Assembly: GCA_965229885.1 (NCBI GenBank)
Contig: CBDDJX010000003.1
Coordinates: forward strand, 310,001-374,000
Direction of reading: 5' to 3'
DNA: 64,000 nt
From: DATLLJ01 sp965229885
Lineage (GTDB): Bacteria; Acidobacteriota; Vicinamibacteria; Vicinamibacterales; CAVVIG01
Shown: in pieces, positions 18,236 through 26,926 of the stretch
Layout of the letters: each line of letters opens with the position of its first letter
Numbering within the stretch: position 1 is the first letter of the stretch
Program-made: the position numbers and the translations under genes
The notes under the pieces: model-generated
What the model was told of the DNA's origin: nothing
Databases searched by the model: none
The model's input: only the letters and a program-made list of their open reading frames with translations

Positions 18236-18237
18236 GC

Positions 18238-19992
18238 ATGGAACGCCGCGTTCTTTTCGCCATCTTTCTCTGCTTCCTGGTCTTGTACCTGTGGCAGTCG
18301 CTCGTTGTGAAACCTGTACCGAAGCCGGTGCCAGGCACCATACCGGGGACGACGGCGGGGAGGAGTACGCGGGCTTCCGGCGCGGCGCCGCCCTCCCTGC
18401 CGTCGTCAGCCGGCGCGCGGTCGACCCCGGAGGCTCCTTTAGCGGCCCCGGCTGCTCCCGCGGTAGCTGCGGTCGTCGGCGACACTGCCGAGCGTGACAT
18501 CCGAGTGGAGACCGGGAACGTGACCGCGGTGTTTACGAATCGTGGCGCGCGATTGAAAAGCTGGAAGCTGAAACACTATCTCGACGCACAGAAGCAACCG
18601 CAGGAGCTCATCGAGAGCGAATCGCAGGTACTGCCGTTCACCCTGCGGACGCCTGACGAGCCGGTGAATGCCACGCTGAACAGCGCGCTGTACGCCGTGG
18701 AGGGTGCGCCCCCGAACAGAAGGTCCGGACCGTTCTCGTCGTCTTCGAAGTCCGCGCCAGGCCCCACCAATCTGCGATTCGAGTACCGCGATAGCGCCGG
18801 CCTCTTCGCTGTAAAAGAGTTCCACCTCGATCCGTTCTCCTACATCGTCACGTTTCGCGCCACGGTGGGCATTGGCGATCGCACGCTGCCGGCCGCGGTC
18901 GTGTGGGGACCAGCCATCGGTGATCGCGTCGAGGGCAGCAGCCTGATCCAGGGGGCGCAGGGCCTGCTGTTCGAAAATGCTCGGGCCGTCCGGCTGACCG
19001 CCAAGGACATCGCCAGCCAGTCGACGCATGAGGGCGATTTCCGGATAGCGGGCGTGGACGACAACTACTTCATGGTGGCGGCGATCGATCCGGGACCGAG
19101 CAAGATCACGTATGAGCCCGTGTCGCTGCCGTTGCCCGCCGGCTCGAAACCGGCGACACGCGAGCTGCTGTCGTACACGATCGAGCCGCGCCAAGACACC
19201 GCGGTGGAATTTTTCATCGGGCCGAAGGACATCAACGTCCTCACCGCGATCGATCGCGAGTTTGCGAGCGCCATCAATTTCGGATGGTTGGCCGTGATCG
19301 TCGCACCGCTGCTGCAGTCGCTGAAGTGGGTCCACGGCTACGTCGGTAACTGGGGGTGGTCGATCGTGATCCTCACGATGATCATCAACCTGGTGCTGGC
19401 TCCACTGCGGCACAAGCAGGTCGTGTCGATGCGGAAGATGCAGGAAATTCAGCCGGAGGTGAAAGCGATTCAGGCTCGCTACTCGAAGCTGAAGACGACC
19501 GATCCGGCGAAGCAGAAGATGAACCAGGAGATGATGGCGCTGTACCGCGAAAAGAAGGTCAACCCGGCCGCCGGCTGCGTGCCCATGCTTCTGACGCTCC
19601 CGATCATGCTCGCGATGTGGGCCGTGCTGCAGGTGTCGGTCGAATTGCGCGGCGCGCCGTGGTTCGGCTGGATTCAGGATCTGTCGGCGCCTGATCCGTA
19701 TTACCTGCTCCCGATTCTCATGGTTATCACCCAGTTTGTTCAGCAGAGCATGATGCCGATGGCGGGCAGCGATCCGGTGCAGCAGAAGATGATGAAATTC
19801 ATGCCGCTCGCCATGGGGTTCATCTTCTTTTCGTTGCCCGCCGGCGCGCTTCTCTACTACGTTGTGGGCACCGTAATCGGCATCGGGCAGCAGTCTGTGA
19901 CAAACCAGATCATTGGACCGGCCAACGTGCGGACGGTGAGGCCGGCTGCCGAGCGCCGTGTCAAGCGCAAGGGCGAGGGTGGAATTGGGTAA
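18238..19992 (+). CDS. yidC: membrane protein insertase YidC
   Basis: YidC inserts and folds inner-membrane proteins with or without SecYEG. ATG 18238 (MERRVLFAIFLCFLVLYLW) gives an N-terminal membrane helix, preceded by GGAG. Residues about 75-340 form the large periplasmic beta-domain of the long, Gram-negative YidC type. The Oxa1-like core begins near 345 (FGWLAVIVAPLLQSLKWVH) and includes NPAAGCVPMLLTLPIMLAMW. The C-terminus is basic. At 584 residues the length is as expected. A Pro/Ala-rich linker follows the first helix. Confidence 0.97.
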   Translation: MERRVLFAIFLCFLVLYLWQSLVVKPVPKPVPGTIPGTTAGRSTRASGAAPPSLPSSAGARSTPEAPLAAPAAPAVAAVVGDTAERDIRVETGNVTAVFTNRGARLKSWKLKHYLDAQKQPQELIESESQVLPFTLRTPDEPVNATLNSALYAVEGAPPNRRSGPFSSSSKSAPGPTNLRFEYRDSAGLFAVKEFHLDPFSYIVTFRATVGIGDRTLPAAVVWGPAIGDRVEGSSLIQGAQGLLFENARAVRLTAKDIASQSTHEGDFRIAGVDDNYFMVAAIDPGPSKITYEPVSLPLPAGSKPATRELLSYTIEPRQDTAVEFFIGPKDINVLTAIDREFASAINFGWLAVIVAPLLQSLKWVHGYVGNWGWSIVILTMIINLVLAPLRHKQVVSMRKMQEIQPEVKAIQARYSKLKTTDPAKQKMNQEMMALYREKKVNPAAGCVPMLLTLPIMLAMWAVLQVSVELRGAPWFGWIQDLSAPDPYYLLPILMVITQFVQQSMMPMAGSDPVQQKMMKFMPLAMGFIFFSLPAGALLYYVVGTVIGIGQQSVTNQIIGPANVRTVRPAAERRVKRKGEGGIG

Positions 19993-20010
19993 TCGAGTCG
20001 CGGATCTGCT

Positions 20011-20466
20011 GTGAGCAACGATATCACGCAATCCATCGTCGAATTTCTCGAGCGCTTCCTGTCTGCGATGGGCGTTCGCGCCACGGTCACGATCGAGCAG
20101 CGCGTCGAAGGCCCGCGGCTCAATCTTGACGGCAAGGAAGCCGAGCTCCTGATCCGCCATCGGGGCGAACCGCTCAAGGCGCTGCAGCATGTCGTGGACA
20201 TGGCCTTCGGCCGCAAGCTGCCCGATGATCAACGCGTGTTTGTCGACGTGCTCGACTATCGCAAGGGCAAGGACGTCGAGCTCCGGCAGACGGCGAAACT
20301 TCTCGCCGAGAAGGCGAAGCAGGCCGGGCTCGATCAGCAGATCGGCCCGCTCAATCCCTACGAGCGCCGGCTCGTGCATCTCGCCGTCGCGGAAGTTCCG
20401 GGCGTCACGACGGAGAGCGTTGGTGACGCGTTTTCGAAAACCGTTTTCATCTCGTTACGGAAGTAG
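20011..20466 (+). CDS. khpB: KH-R3H RNA-binding protein KhpB (Jag)
   Basis: KhpB/Jag is a single-strand nucleic-acid-binding protein, usually a partner of KhpA, encoded after yidC. The 151 residues contain a KH-like part with the GEPLKALQHVVDMAF segment (a Jag family variant of the GxxG loop) and a C-terminal R3H domain (NPYERRLVHLAVAEVPGVTT). The Jag-N domain found in many firmicute homologues is absent. It starts at GTG 20011, 18 bases after yidC, so co-transcription is likely. It ends with TAG. Confidence 0.9.
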   Translation: MSNDITQSIVEFLERFLSAMGVRATVTIEQRVEGPRLNLDGKEAELLIRHRGEPLKALQHVVDMAFGRKLPDDQRVFVDVLDYRKGKDVELRQTAKLLAEKAKQAGLDQQIGPLNPYERRLVHLAVAEVPGVTTESVGDAFSKTVFISLRK

Positions 20467-20499
20467 GGCCCGTCTATATTTTGGCCCCGGCGTCCGCCC

Positions 20500-21882
20500 G
20501 TGAGCTTTTCGACCAGTGACACGATCGTGGCGATTGCCACGCCGCCCGGCAGAGGCGGCATGGGGGTCGTGCGCCTCAGCGGCTCCGACGCGCGCGCGAT
20601 TGCAGCCGGCTTGATCGCACGCGCGCAGCCGCTCGAACCGCGACACGCGACCTTTACGCTGGTGAGGTCGGCAACAGGCGTGGCGCGGGACGTTGGTCCT
20701 GCAGACGCGATCGATCACGTCGTCGTCACCTATTTTCCAGCCCCGCATTCGTATACCGGCGACGACGTCGTCGAGTTGAGCGCGCACGGAAGCCCGGTCG
20801 TTCTGCGCGCGATCGTTGGCGCGAGCATGGCGCGCGGCGCGCGCCTCGCCGAGCCGGGTGAGTTCACGCTGCGCGCCTTCCTCAACGGCCGGATCGATCT
20901 ACCGCAGGCGGAGGCGATCGGCGATCTCATTGACGCCGTGACCCCGCTGCAGGCCCGCGCTGCGTTCGATCAGCTGCAGGGAACGCTGACGACGGCGATC
21001 GCCGGCATCGATGCGGCGCTCTTCGATCTGATCGCCAGGCTCGAAGCGTCGGTCGATTTTCCCGACGAGGGATACCACTTCATCGATCCGGGCACGCTCG
21101 TCCGCGCGATCGACGACTTGCGTGAGCGGACGACAAGGTTGCTCGCGGACGGCGGGCGGGGCCGCCTCGTGCGTGAGGGTTTTCAGGTCGCCATCGTCGG
21201 CAAGCCGAACGTCGGCAAGTCGAGCGTGTTCAATGCGCTGGCGGGCGGCGCCCGCGCGATCGTGACGGATATCCCCGGGACCACGCGCGATCTCGTGACG
21301 GAAGCGATTGACCTCCATGGCCTGCGCGCGACCCTCGTCGACACTGCGGGCCTTCGCTCGACCACCGATATTGTCGAAGCCGAAGGCGTAGCCCGCTCGA
21401 AGCAGGCGCATCAGGTGGCCGACCTGACGCTTGTCATCCTGGATCGATCACGGCCGCTCGACGGATGCGATCAGGACGTGATCTCGCAAACTGTAGATAA
21501 CAATAGACTTATCGTCGCAAATAAGGCCGACATGGTGTCGGCGTGGCGCGATGGCGAGCCTGGCGGGGCCGTGTCCGTGTCAGCAACGACGGGCGCCGGG
21601 CTGGACGAGCTGCGTCGACGAATTGCCACAGCACTCGACGTCGATCTGCTCGCCGACCGGCCGGCGATCACTAACGTGCGGCACATTGCGCTGGTGCAGC
21701 AGGCGCACGACGCGTTGGCGCGCGCTCGTGCGGCCGCCCTCGCAGACGGCGGAGCGTTGTCGGAAGAATTCGTGCTCGCCGATCTTCAGGACGCGCGCAT
21801 GGCGCTCGAGCAGGTCAATGGACAACGAACGACCGACGACATGCTGGCGCATATTTTCTCGCGATTTTGTGTCGGGAAATGA
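20500..21882 (+). CDS. mnmE: tRNA uridine-5-carboxymethylaminomethyl GTPase MnmE
   Basis: With MnmG it modifies the wobble uridine (U34) of certain tRNAs. The start DTIVAIATPPGRGGMGVVRLSG is the folate-binding N-domain. The G domain has GKPNVGKSSVFNAL near residue 235, the DIPGTTRD switch, DTAG and NKAD. The conserved C-terminal FCVGK carries the catalytic cysteine. It begins at GTG 20500 and is 460 residues, normal length. The gene pairs with mnmG across a 171-base repeat-bearing gap. Confidence 0.97.
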   Translation: MSFSTSDTIVAIATPPGRGGMGVVRLSGSDARAIAAGLIARAQPLEPRHATFTLVRSATGVARDVGPADAIDHVVVTYFPAPHSYTGDDVVELSAHGSPVVLRAIVGASMARGARLAEPGEFTLRAFLNGRIDLPQAEAIGDLIDAVTPLQARAAFDQLQGTLTTAIAGIDAALFDLIARLEASVDFPDEGYHFIDPGTLVRAIDDLRERTTRLLADGGRGRLVREGFQVAIVGKPNVGKSSVFNALAGGARAIVTDIPGTTRDLVTEAIDLHGLRATLVDTAGLRSTTDIVEAEGVARSKQAHQVADLTLVILDRSRPLDGCDQDVISQTVDNNRLIVANKADMVSAWRDGEPGGAVSVSATTGAGLDELRRRIATALDVDLLADRPAITNVRHIALVQQAHDALARARAAALADGGALSEEFVLADLQDARMALEQVNGQRTTDDMLAHIFSRFCVGK

Positions 21883-21898
21883 AATGCAGAACGCGCGG

Positions 21899-22028
21899 CC
21901 ACGAGAACACGAAGAAAACATCTGGTCACGAAGAGCAACATTAACGCAGAACTCACAGAAGCCGCAGGGAAGGCCTTACTGTGCGCGCCTTGCGGTTTCT
22001 GCGTTGATCGTCGGTTGCGTCTTCGTGG
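21899..22028. repeat. nested inverted word-repeat between mnmE and mnmG
   Basis: The outer arms are CCACGAGAACACGAAGA (21899-21915) and TTGCGTCTTCGTGG (22015-22028). The inner arms are AACGCAGAACTCACAGAAG (21943-21961) and CCTTGCGGTTTCTGCGTT (21988-22005). Each arm is a degenerate tandem of a short word (CACGAAGA; CGCAGAA), and opposite arms are near reverse complements. The inner pair is closely related to the repeat between parA and parB. Confidence 0.7.
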
Positions 22029-22053
22029 CGGCACTTAAGCTGGTGCGCACGAC

Positions 22054-23907
22054 GTGAAGAGCGCATTGGACGTGATCGTGATTGGCGCCGGCCATGCCGG
22101 ATGCGAGGCCGCATTCGCCGCGGCACGCCTGGGCGCGCACGTCGGCCTGTGCACGCTGTCGCCCGACACGGTCGCGCACATGCCGTGTAATCCGGCGGTC
22201 GGCGGGACCGCCAAGGGTCATCTCGTGCGCGAGATCGACGCGCTCGGGGGGCTGATGGGGCGCGCGATCGACGCGACAGGCATCCAGTTCAAGATGCTCA
22301 ATCGCAGCCGCGGGCCGGCGGTGTGGTCGCCGCGTGCGCAGGCGGACAAGAAACTCTACGGCCGCTGGGTCAAGGCCGTGCTCGACGCGGAACCGAACAT
22401 CGAGTGGCTCATCGGCAAAGCGGGCCGCGTACTCGTGGAAAATGGGCGCGTTGTCGGCCTCGCGATGGAAGACGGCGACGCCTATGCGTGTCGCGCCCTC
22501 GTGATCACGACCGGGACGTTCCTCAATGGTCTGATCCACATCGGTACGGAGCAGCGACCGGCCGGGCGCGTGGACGAACCGCCATCGAGCGAGCTCGCCG
22601 AATCGCTCAAGGCGATGGAATTCGACTGGGGCCGCCTGAAGACCGGGACGCCGCCGCGACTCGATCGAGAGAGCATCGATTTCGAGCGCCAGGTCGAGCG
22701 CGGCGTGTTCAACGTCGAGCGCGGCGACGATCCCCCGGTGCTTTTTTCGTTTCTGTCGCCGCCGGTCGCGCGGCCGCAGATCGATTGTTATCTCCTGCAC
22801 ACCAACGATCGCGTGCGCGATCTCGTGCGAGCGAACATCGATCGATCGCCGCTCTTTAACGGCCAGATTCGCGGAATCGGGCCGCGCTATTGCCCATCAC
22901 TCGAAGACAAGATCGTGCGATTCCCCGACAAAGAACGTCATCAGATCTTCCTCGAGCCGGAAGGCCTCGACGCGCGGGAGATCTACGTGAATGGCTTTTC
23001 GACGAGCCTGCCTCGCGAGGTGCAGGCCGATCTGGTGCATGCGCTGCCTGGACTCGAGGACGCCGTGCTGCTCCGTCCCGGCTATGCCGTCGAGTACGAC
23101 TTCATCCAGCCGACCGAGTTGACGCGACGGCTCGAATCCAAGCGCGTCGCGGGCTTGTTTCTGGCGGGTCAGATCAACGGGACGTCCGGTTACGAAGAAG
23201 CCGCCGCGCAGGGAATTGTTGCGGGCATCAATGCCGCGCGACTGTCCGCGGGGGGCGAGGGACTCGAGCTTGGTCGGCACGAGGCGTACATCGGAATCCT
23301 CGTGGACGATCTGATCACGAAGGGGTGCCTCGAGCCTTATCGGATGTTCACGTCGCGCGCCGAGTACAGGCTGTTGCTCCGAATCGACAACGCTGACCTC
23401 CGTCTGACCCCGCGCGGCCGGCGGACCGGTCTCGTGGACGATGAGCGGTGGGAATCTTTCTGCGGAAGGAAAGCGCGTTACGAGAGGAACGGCCTGATGC
23501 TGGATGAGACGCTGGTCCGATCGGCGTCCGGCGATCGCGTACCGGCCAGCCAGCTGCTGCGCCAGCCGGAGATTCGGCTCAGCGATTTGATCGCAGAACA
23601 GCGGCTGCCGGGCTTCGAAACAGATTCAGCCACCGCAGCGGTCGACATCGCGTCGATCGAGACGACGATCAAGTACGCGGGGTATCTCCGGCGCCAGGAA
23701 AGCGAAATCGAGCGTGCGCGGAAGGACGAGCGGCGGCGAATTCCAGTGGATTTTCCATTCGAGCGGGTTCCCGGGCTGTCGAAAGAGATCGTGCAGCGAC
23801 TTTCGCAGATACGGCCGGATACGCTGGGCCACGCGCTGCGGATACCAGGAGTCACGCCGGCCGCAGTTGCCGTCCTGTCAGCGTATGTCGTCCGGCACCC
23901 TGTGTGA
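22054..23907 (+). CDS. mnmG: tRNA uridine-5-carboxymethylaminomethyl modification enzyme MnmG
   Basis: An FAD-dependent enzyme that acts with MnmE on tRNA U34. Residues 7-24 hold the dinucleotide-binding GAGHAGCEAAFAAARLG. CNPAVGGTAKGHLVREIDALGG and later the AGQINGTSGYEEAAAQG region are family signatures. The 617-residue length and the helical C-terminal domain that docks MnmE are normal. It starts at GTG 22054 and its TGA stop overlaps the rsmG GTG by four bases, implying translational coupling. Confidence 0.97.
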   Translation: MKSALDVIVIGAGHAGCEAAFAAARLGAHVGLCTLSPDTVAHMPCNPAVGGTAKGHLVREIDALGGLMGRAIDATGIQFKMLNRSRGPAVWSPRAQADKKLYGRWVKAVLDAEPNIEWLIGKAGRVLVENGRVVGLAMEDGDAYACRALVITTGTFLNGLIHIGTEQRPAGRVDEPPSSELAESLKAMEFDWGRLKTGTPPRLDRESIDFERQVERGVFNVERGDDPPVLFSFLSPPVARPQIDCYLLHTNDRVRDLVRANIDRSPLFNGQIRGIGPRYCPSLEDKIVRFPDKERHQIFLEPEGLDAREIYVNGFSTSLPREVQADLVHALPGLEDAVLLRPGYAVEYDFIQPTELTRRLESKRVAGLFLAGQINGTSGYEEAAAQGIVAGINAARLSAGGEGLELGRHEAYIGILVDDLITKGCLEPYRMFTSRAEYRLLLRIDNADLRLTPRGRRTGLVDDERWESFCGRKARYERNGLMLDETLVRSASGDRVPASQLLRQPEIRLSDLIAEQRLPGFETDSATAAVDIASIETTIKYAGYLRRQESEIERARKDERRRIPVDFPFERVPGLSKEIVQRLSQIRPDTLGHALRIPGVTPAAVAVLSAYVVRHPV

Positions 23908-24563
23908 CTTCACACGAATTTCGAGAGCGGCTATCCGTCCGCGCTGGGACTGCTGGGGTATCAATAACGGCGGAGGCACAGGCCCAACTCGAGGCGTACT
24001 TTCGGTTACTGGCGAAGTGGAACGCTAGGATCAATCTGACTGCGCTCCCCTTGCTCCGGCCGACTGATGAAACGTTCGATCGACTGTTGATTGAGCCGTT
24101 GGCTGCCGCTCAATACGTTGCAGATTCTGCGCAGAGCTGGTTTGACGTCGGATCCGGCGGTGGCTCTCCAGCCGTTCCGCTGAAGATTGCGCACCCGCAG
24201 GCAAAACTGACCATGATCGAGTCGAAAACGCGGAAAGCCGCATTCCTGCGAGAGGCTGTTCGAGTTCTGGAGCTTCCCGACGTCAATGTCGAGAACCTGA
24301 GGCTCGAAGATGTCGTCCGGCAAACTCGACCCCGGAGCCTCGATTTGGTGACCGTGAGAGGGGTCAAGAGCGATTCGTCGCTGTTTGCTGCCGTTTATCG
24401 CCTCCTGGCTCAAAACGGGCGCGCTTTCCTCTTCCATTCGCCTTTTGGTGCTCCAAAGGCCCCACCGAGTTTCGTTATGGTCGAGATGGCCCGACTGAGA
24501 ACGAGCGGTGATGCCAGACTCAGCATCTTGAAGCCAGTGTTCCACGTGGAACAAAGCGGTTGA
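23904..24563 (+). CDS. rsmG: 16S rRNA (guanine(527)-N7)-methyltransferase RsmG
   Basis: RsmG methylates G527 of 16S rRNA with SAM. The SAM site WFDVGSGGGSPAVPLKI lies near residue 78, preceded by the INLTAL motif and followed by DLVTVRGV. The gene starts at GTG 23904 overlapping the mnmG stop. Its last codons (VFHVEQ) are written by a perfect parS palindrome, a conserved arrangement in several phyla. Composition is less GC-rich than in mnmG. Confidence 0.94.
   Translation: MTSHEFRERLSVRAGTAGVSITAEAQAQLEAYFRLLAKWNARINLTALPLLRPTDETFDRLLIEPLAAAQYVADSAQSWFDVGSGGGSPAVPLKIAHPQAKLTMIESKTRKAAFLREAVRVLELPDVNVENLRLEDVVRQTRPRSLDLVTVRGVKSDSSLFAAVYRLLAQNGRAFLFHSPFGAPKAPPSFVMVEMARLRTSGDARLSILKPVFHVEQSG
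24538..24553. promoter_or_regulatory. parS centromere-like site
   Basis: TGTTCCACGTGGAACA is a perfect 16-bp palindrome, differing from the Bacillus parS TGTTTCACGTGAAACA only by a symmetric change and matching the TTCCACGTGGAA core used by Pseudomonas. It lies inside the rsmG coding end, 144 bases before parA, where ParB would load. Confidence 0.9.
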
Positions 24564-24618
24564 CGCCTGCGCTGCCCCTGCCGTATCCTCCATGGGGACA
24601 GCCTGGCGATAACGAGCG

Positions 24619-24644
24619 TTGCTTTATCTCATTAGACCTATAAT
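24619..24644 (+). promoter_or_regulatory. possible parA promoter
   Basis: TATAAT at 24639-24644 is an exact -10 hexamer in the rsmG-parA gap, 52 bases before the parA ATG. The nearest -35-like TTGCTT (24619-24624) has only a 14-base spacer, so the -35 is doubtful. Confidence 0.35.
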
Positions 24645-24696
24645 GTGTGCCCGTAACCTCCGCGCGCTCAGTTAACTCTCTGATTATAAACACATT

Positions 24697-25488
24697 ATGG
24701 CAAGAATTGTTGCCGTCACCAACCAGAAGGGCGGCGTTGGTAAGACCACCACCGCGATCAATCTGGCCGCGTCTCTCGCCGTGGCCGATCGGCGTGTCCT
24801 GCTGATCGACCTCGATCCGCAGAGCAACCTCACGAGCGGCGTCGGGCAGAAGGGCAAGGCCGGTCCGGCCGGCAGCATTTACGACGCCATGATCGCGCCC
24901 GACCTCCTGTCAGATCCGAACCCGTTCATCATCCCGACCGTCGTCGATGGCTTGATGCTGATGCCTTCCGATCGACAGCTGACCGGCGCCGAAATCGAAA
25001 TGGTGCCGCTCCCGCGTCGCGAAGAACGGCTACGCACCTTGATTGCGCCGGTGCGCGATCAATACGACTACGTATTCATTGATTGCCCGCCCTCGCTCGG
25101 CCTCTTGACGCTCAACGCCCTCGTCGCCGCCGACGCCGTGCTGATTCCGCTGCACTGCGAATATTTCGCGCTTGAAGGGCTGGCCGAACTCGTGGGTACC
25201 ATCCGTCGCGTCCGCGCGGCATTCAACCCCGGGCTCGACATCGAAGGCGTCCTGCTCACGATGGTCGATGAGCGAACGAACCTGGGCCAGCAGGTCGCCG
25301 CGGACGTGCGGCAGTTTTTCAAGGAGAAGGTGTTCCGCACGGTCATTCCTCGCAACGTACGCCTCGGCGAAGCCCCGAGTCACGGCATGCCCGTGCTGTT
25401 GTACGACGTGAAATCGCGCGGCGCCGAGGCGTACCTGGCACTCGCGCGCGAGGTGTTGGAACGATCCGCTGCTGCCACTGCAGCATGA
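24697..25488 (+). CDS. parA: chromosome partitioning ATPase ParA (Soj)
   Basis: ParA is a DNA-binding Walker ATPase that with ParB-parS moves the origin. The deviant Walker A QKGGVGKTTTAIN is at residues 9-21, DLDPQ near 42 and DCPPSLGLLTLNAL near 128. At 263 residues it is the small chromosomal type without an N-terminal HTH. It is 68 bases upstream of parB, with a hairpin-forming repeat between them. Confidence 0.97.
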   Translation: MARIVAVTNQKGGVGKTTTAINLAASLAVADRRVLLIDLDPQSNLTSGVGQKGKAGPAGSIYDAMIAPDLLSDPNPFIIPTVVDGLMLMPSDRQLTGAEIEMVPLPRREERLRTLIAPVRDQYDYVFIDCPPSLGLLTLNALVAADAVLIPLHCEYFALEGLAELVGTIRRVRAAFNPGLDIEGVLLTMVDERTNLGQQVAADVRQFFKEKVFRTVIPRNVRLGEAPSHGMPVLLYDVKSRGAEAYLALAREVLERSAAATAA

Positions 25489-25496
25489 CGACAATT

Positions 25497-25543
25497 AACG
25501 CAGAAACTGCAGAACCAACATTCGCTCTGCGATTTCCGCGTTG
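25497..25543. repeat. inverted repeat between parA and parB
   Basis: AACGCAGAAACTGCAGAA (25497-25514) pairs imperfectly with CTCTGCGATTTCCGCGTT (25525-25542); the reverse complement of the second matches the first at 14 of 18 positions. The loop is 10 bases. The arms match the inner arms of the mnmE-mnmG repeat, so this is a dispersed family. Confidence 0.7.
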
Positions 25544-25556
25544 TACGTAGTGACTT

Positions 25557-26417
25557 ATGGACAAACGGCCTGCCCTCGGAAAAGGACTGAGCGCACTCAT
25601 ACCCGACGAGCCCGCGCTCCGCGCGACGCCGACCGAGGTCGAGATCGATCGCTTGACGCCGAACCAGTTTCAGCCGCGCGTCTCGGTGGACGATGCGAAG
25701 CTCGAGGAGCTGACGCGGTCGATCATGTCGTACGGCGTCATTCAGCCGATCGTCGTGCGCAGGATCGGCGATCGGTTTCAGATCATTGCCGGCGAGCGCC
25801 GCTGGCGGGCCGCCAGGCGCGCCGGCCTGATGCGCGTCCCGATTGTCGTGAAGGAGGTCGCCGCCGGGCGCGAGCAATCGCTCCTCGAAATGGCGCTCAT
25901 CGAGAATATTCAGCGCGAAAATCTCAATCCGATCGATGAGGCGCTCGCGTATCGCCGCCTGGCCGACGACTTCCAGCTGAAACAGGAGGAGATCGCGACG
26001 GCGGTGGGGAAGGACCGCGCCTCAGTCGCGAATTATCTCCGGCTGCTGAAGCTGCCCGACGAAGTGCGGCACGAAGTCGCGTCGGATCACCTTTCGATGG
26101 GCCATGCCCGCGCGATCCTCGCCCTTGGCAGCGAGGCCGATGTGCTGCGTGTCGCGCGCGAGATCATCGCCCGCAGTCTGTCGGTCCGCGAAACGGAGTC
26201 GTTGGTCAAGCGGACCATCGAAGGCAAGGAACCACAGGCGCTGACTGAGCCCCGCCCCACCGATGTCCATACGCGGGCCGCGGAGGACCGGCTGCGGCTG
26301 CTGCTTGGCACGCGCGTGCGCATCGTTCGGAGGGGCGCGCGGGGGCGGATTGAGATCGCCTTCGGATCCGAAGACGAGCTGATTCGCATCTACGAGCAGC
26401 TCACGGACAAGGGCTGA
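25557..26417 (+). CDS. parB: chromosome partitioning protein ParB (Spo0J)
   Basis: ParB is a parS-binding CTPase clamp that spreads around the origin and recruits SMC. The N-terminal LGKGLSALIP tag, the CTP-binding GERRWRAARRAGL and ENIQRENLNPIDEA segments, the HTH region KDRASVANYLRLLKLP and a C-terminal dimerisation part (RIEIAFGSEDELIRIYEQL) are all visible. Length 286 is typical. It is the last gene before the ATP synthase operon promoter. Confidence 0.97.
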   Translation: MDKRPALGKGLSALIPDEPALRATPTEVEIDRLTPNQFQPRVSVDDAKLEELTRSIMSYGVIQPIVVRRIGDRFQIIAGERRWRAARRAGLMRVPIVVKEVAAGREQSLLEMALIENIQRENLNPIDEALAYRRLADDFQLKQEEIATAVGKDRASVANYLRLLKLPDEVRHEVASDHLSMGHARAILALGSEADVLRVAREIIARSLSVRETESLVKRTIEGKEPQALTEPRPTDVHTRAAEDRLRLLLGTRVRIVRRGARGRIEIAFGSEDELIRIYEQLTDKG

Positions 26418-26438
26418 GGATCGACGGTGAGCTGGACT

Positions 26439-26466
26439 TGTCGCGGCGCGCCGCGAATGGTATAAA
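26439..26466 (+). promoter_or_regulatory. sigma-70 promoter of the ATP synthase operon
   Basis: TTGTCG (26439-26444) and TATAAA (26461-26466) with a 16-base spacer lie 35 bases before the first atp gene (GTG 26501). Both hexamers match consensus well, and the position between parB and the operon fits. Confidence 0.5.
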
Positions 26467-26500
26467 TTGTTGTTTGTCTCGAGTTGGAAAGAGGCGCTGA

Positions 26501-26926
26501 GTGCTCCCGGGTTTATCAGTTGCGTGGGTGATCGGCTTGGTGCTGGTGTTGGCGATCGTGCTCGATCGGCTCCTGCTCAGGCCCATGACCGCGGTCATGA
26601 AGGCCCGCGAGAGCGCGATCGGGTCGGCGCGCGAGCTCGCCGAGACGTCGCGCACGCGCGCCCAGGCCGCCATGGACGAGTTCGACGCGAAGACGCGCGC
26701 GGCGCGCGCCGACGTGTACCGCCAGATGGAGGAGAACCGACGCGCGGCCCTGGCCACGCGCGCCGAGCTCGTCGCTGACACCCGGCGCGAAGTGGAACGA
26801 TCGCTGGGAGAGGCCACCGTGCGACTTCGAACCCAGGCCGCCGCCGCCCGCGCCCAACTCGAACGCGACGCCGACGCCCTGGCTGGCAGCATCGTCGAGC
26901 GCGTACTCGGTAGAAGGGCCTCGTAG
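26501..26926 (+). CDS. atpF: ATP synthase F0 subunit b (b'-like)
   Basis: One of two peripheral-stalk b-type subunits. It is 141 residues from GTG 26501. A membrane helix (AWVIGLVLVLAIVLDRLLL) spans residues about 8-26. A long Ala/Arg/Glu-rich coiled coil follows, ending in SIVERVLGRRAS. The next gene encodes a second, longer b subunit, and the TAG stop overlaps its GTG by one base. Which is functionally b and which b' is not decided by sequence; a heterodimeric stalk is the likely arrangement. Confidence 0.85.
   Translation: MLPGLSVAWVIGLVLVLAIVLDRLLLRPMTAVMKARESAIGSARELAETSRTRAQAAMDEFDAKTRAARADVYRQMEENRRAALATRAELVADTRREVERSLGEATVRLRTQAAAARAQLERDADALAGSIVERVLGRRAS

Noticed and set aside
18439..20379. 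646-codon open frame antisense to yidC and khpB
   Set aside because: Amino-acid content is His/Arg-rich as expected from the reverse complement of GC-rich coding DNA; yidC and khpB are unmistakable on the other strand.
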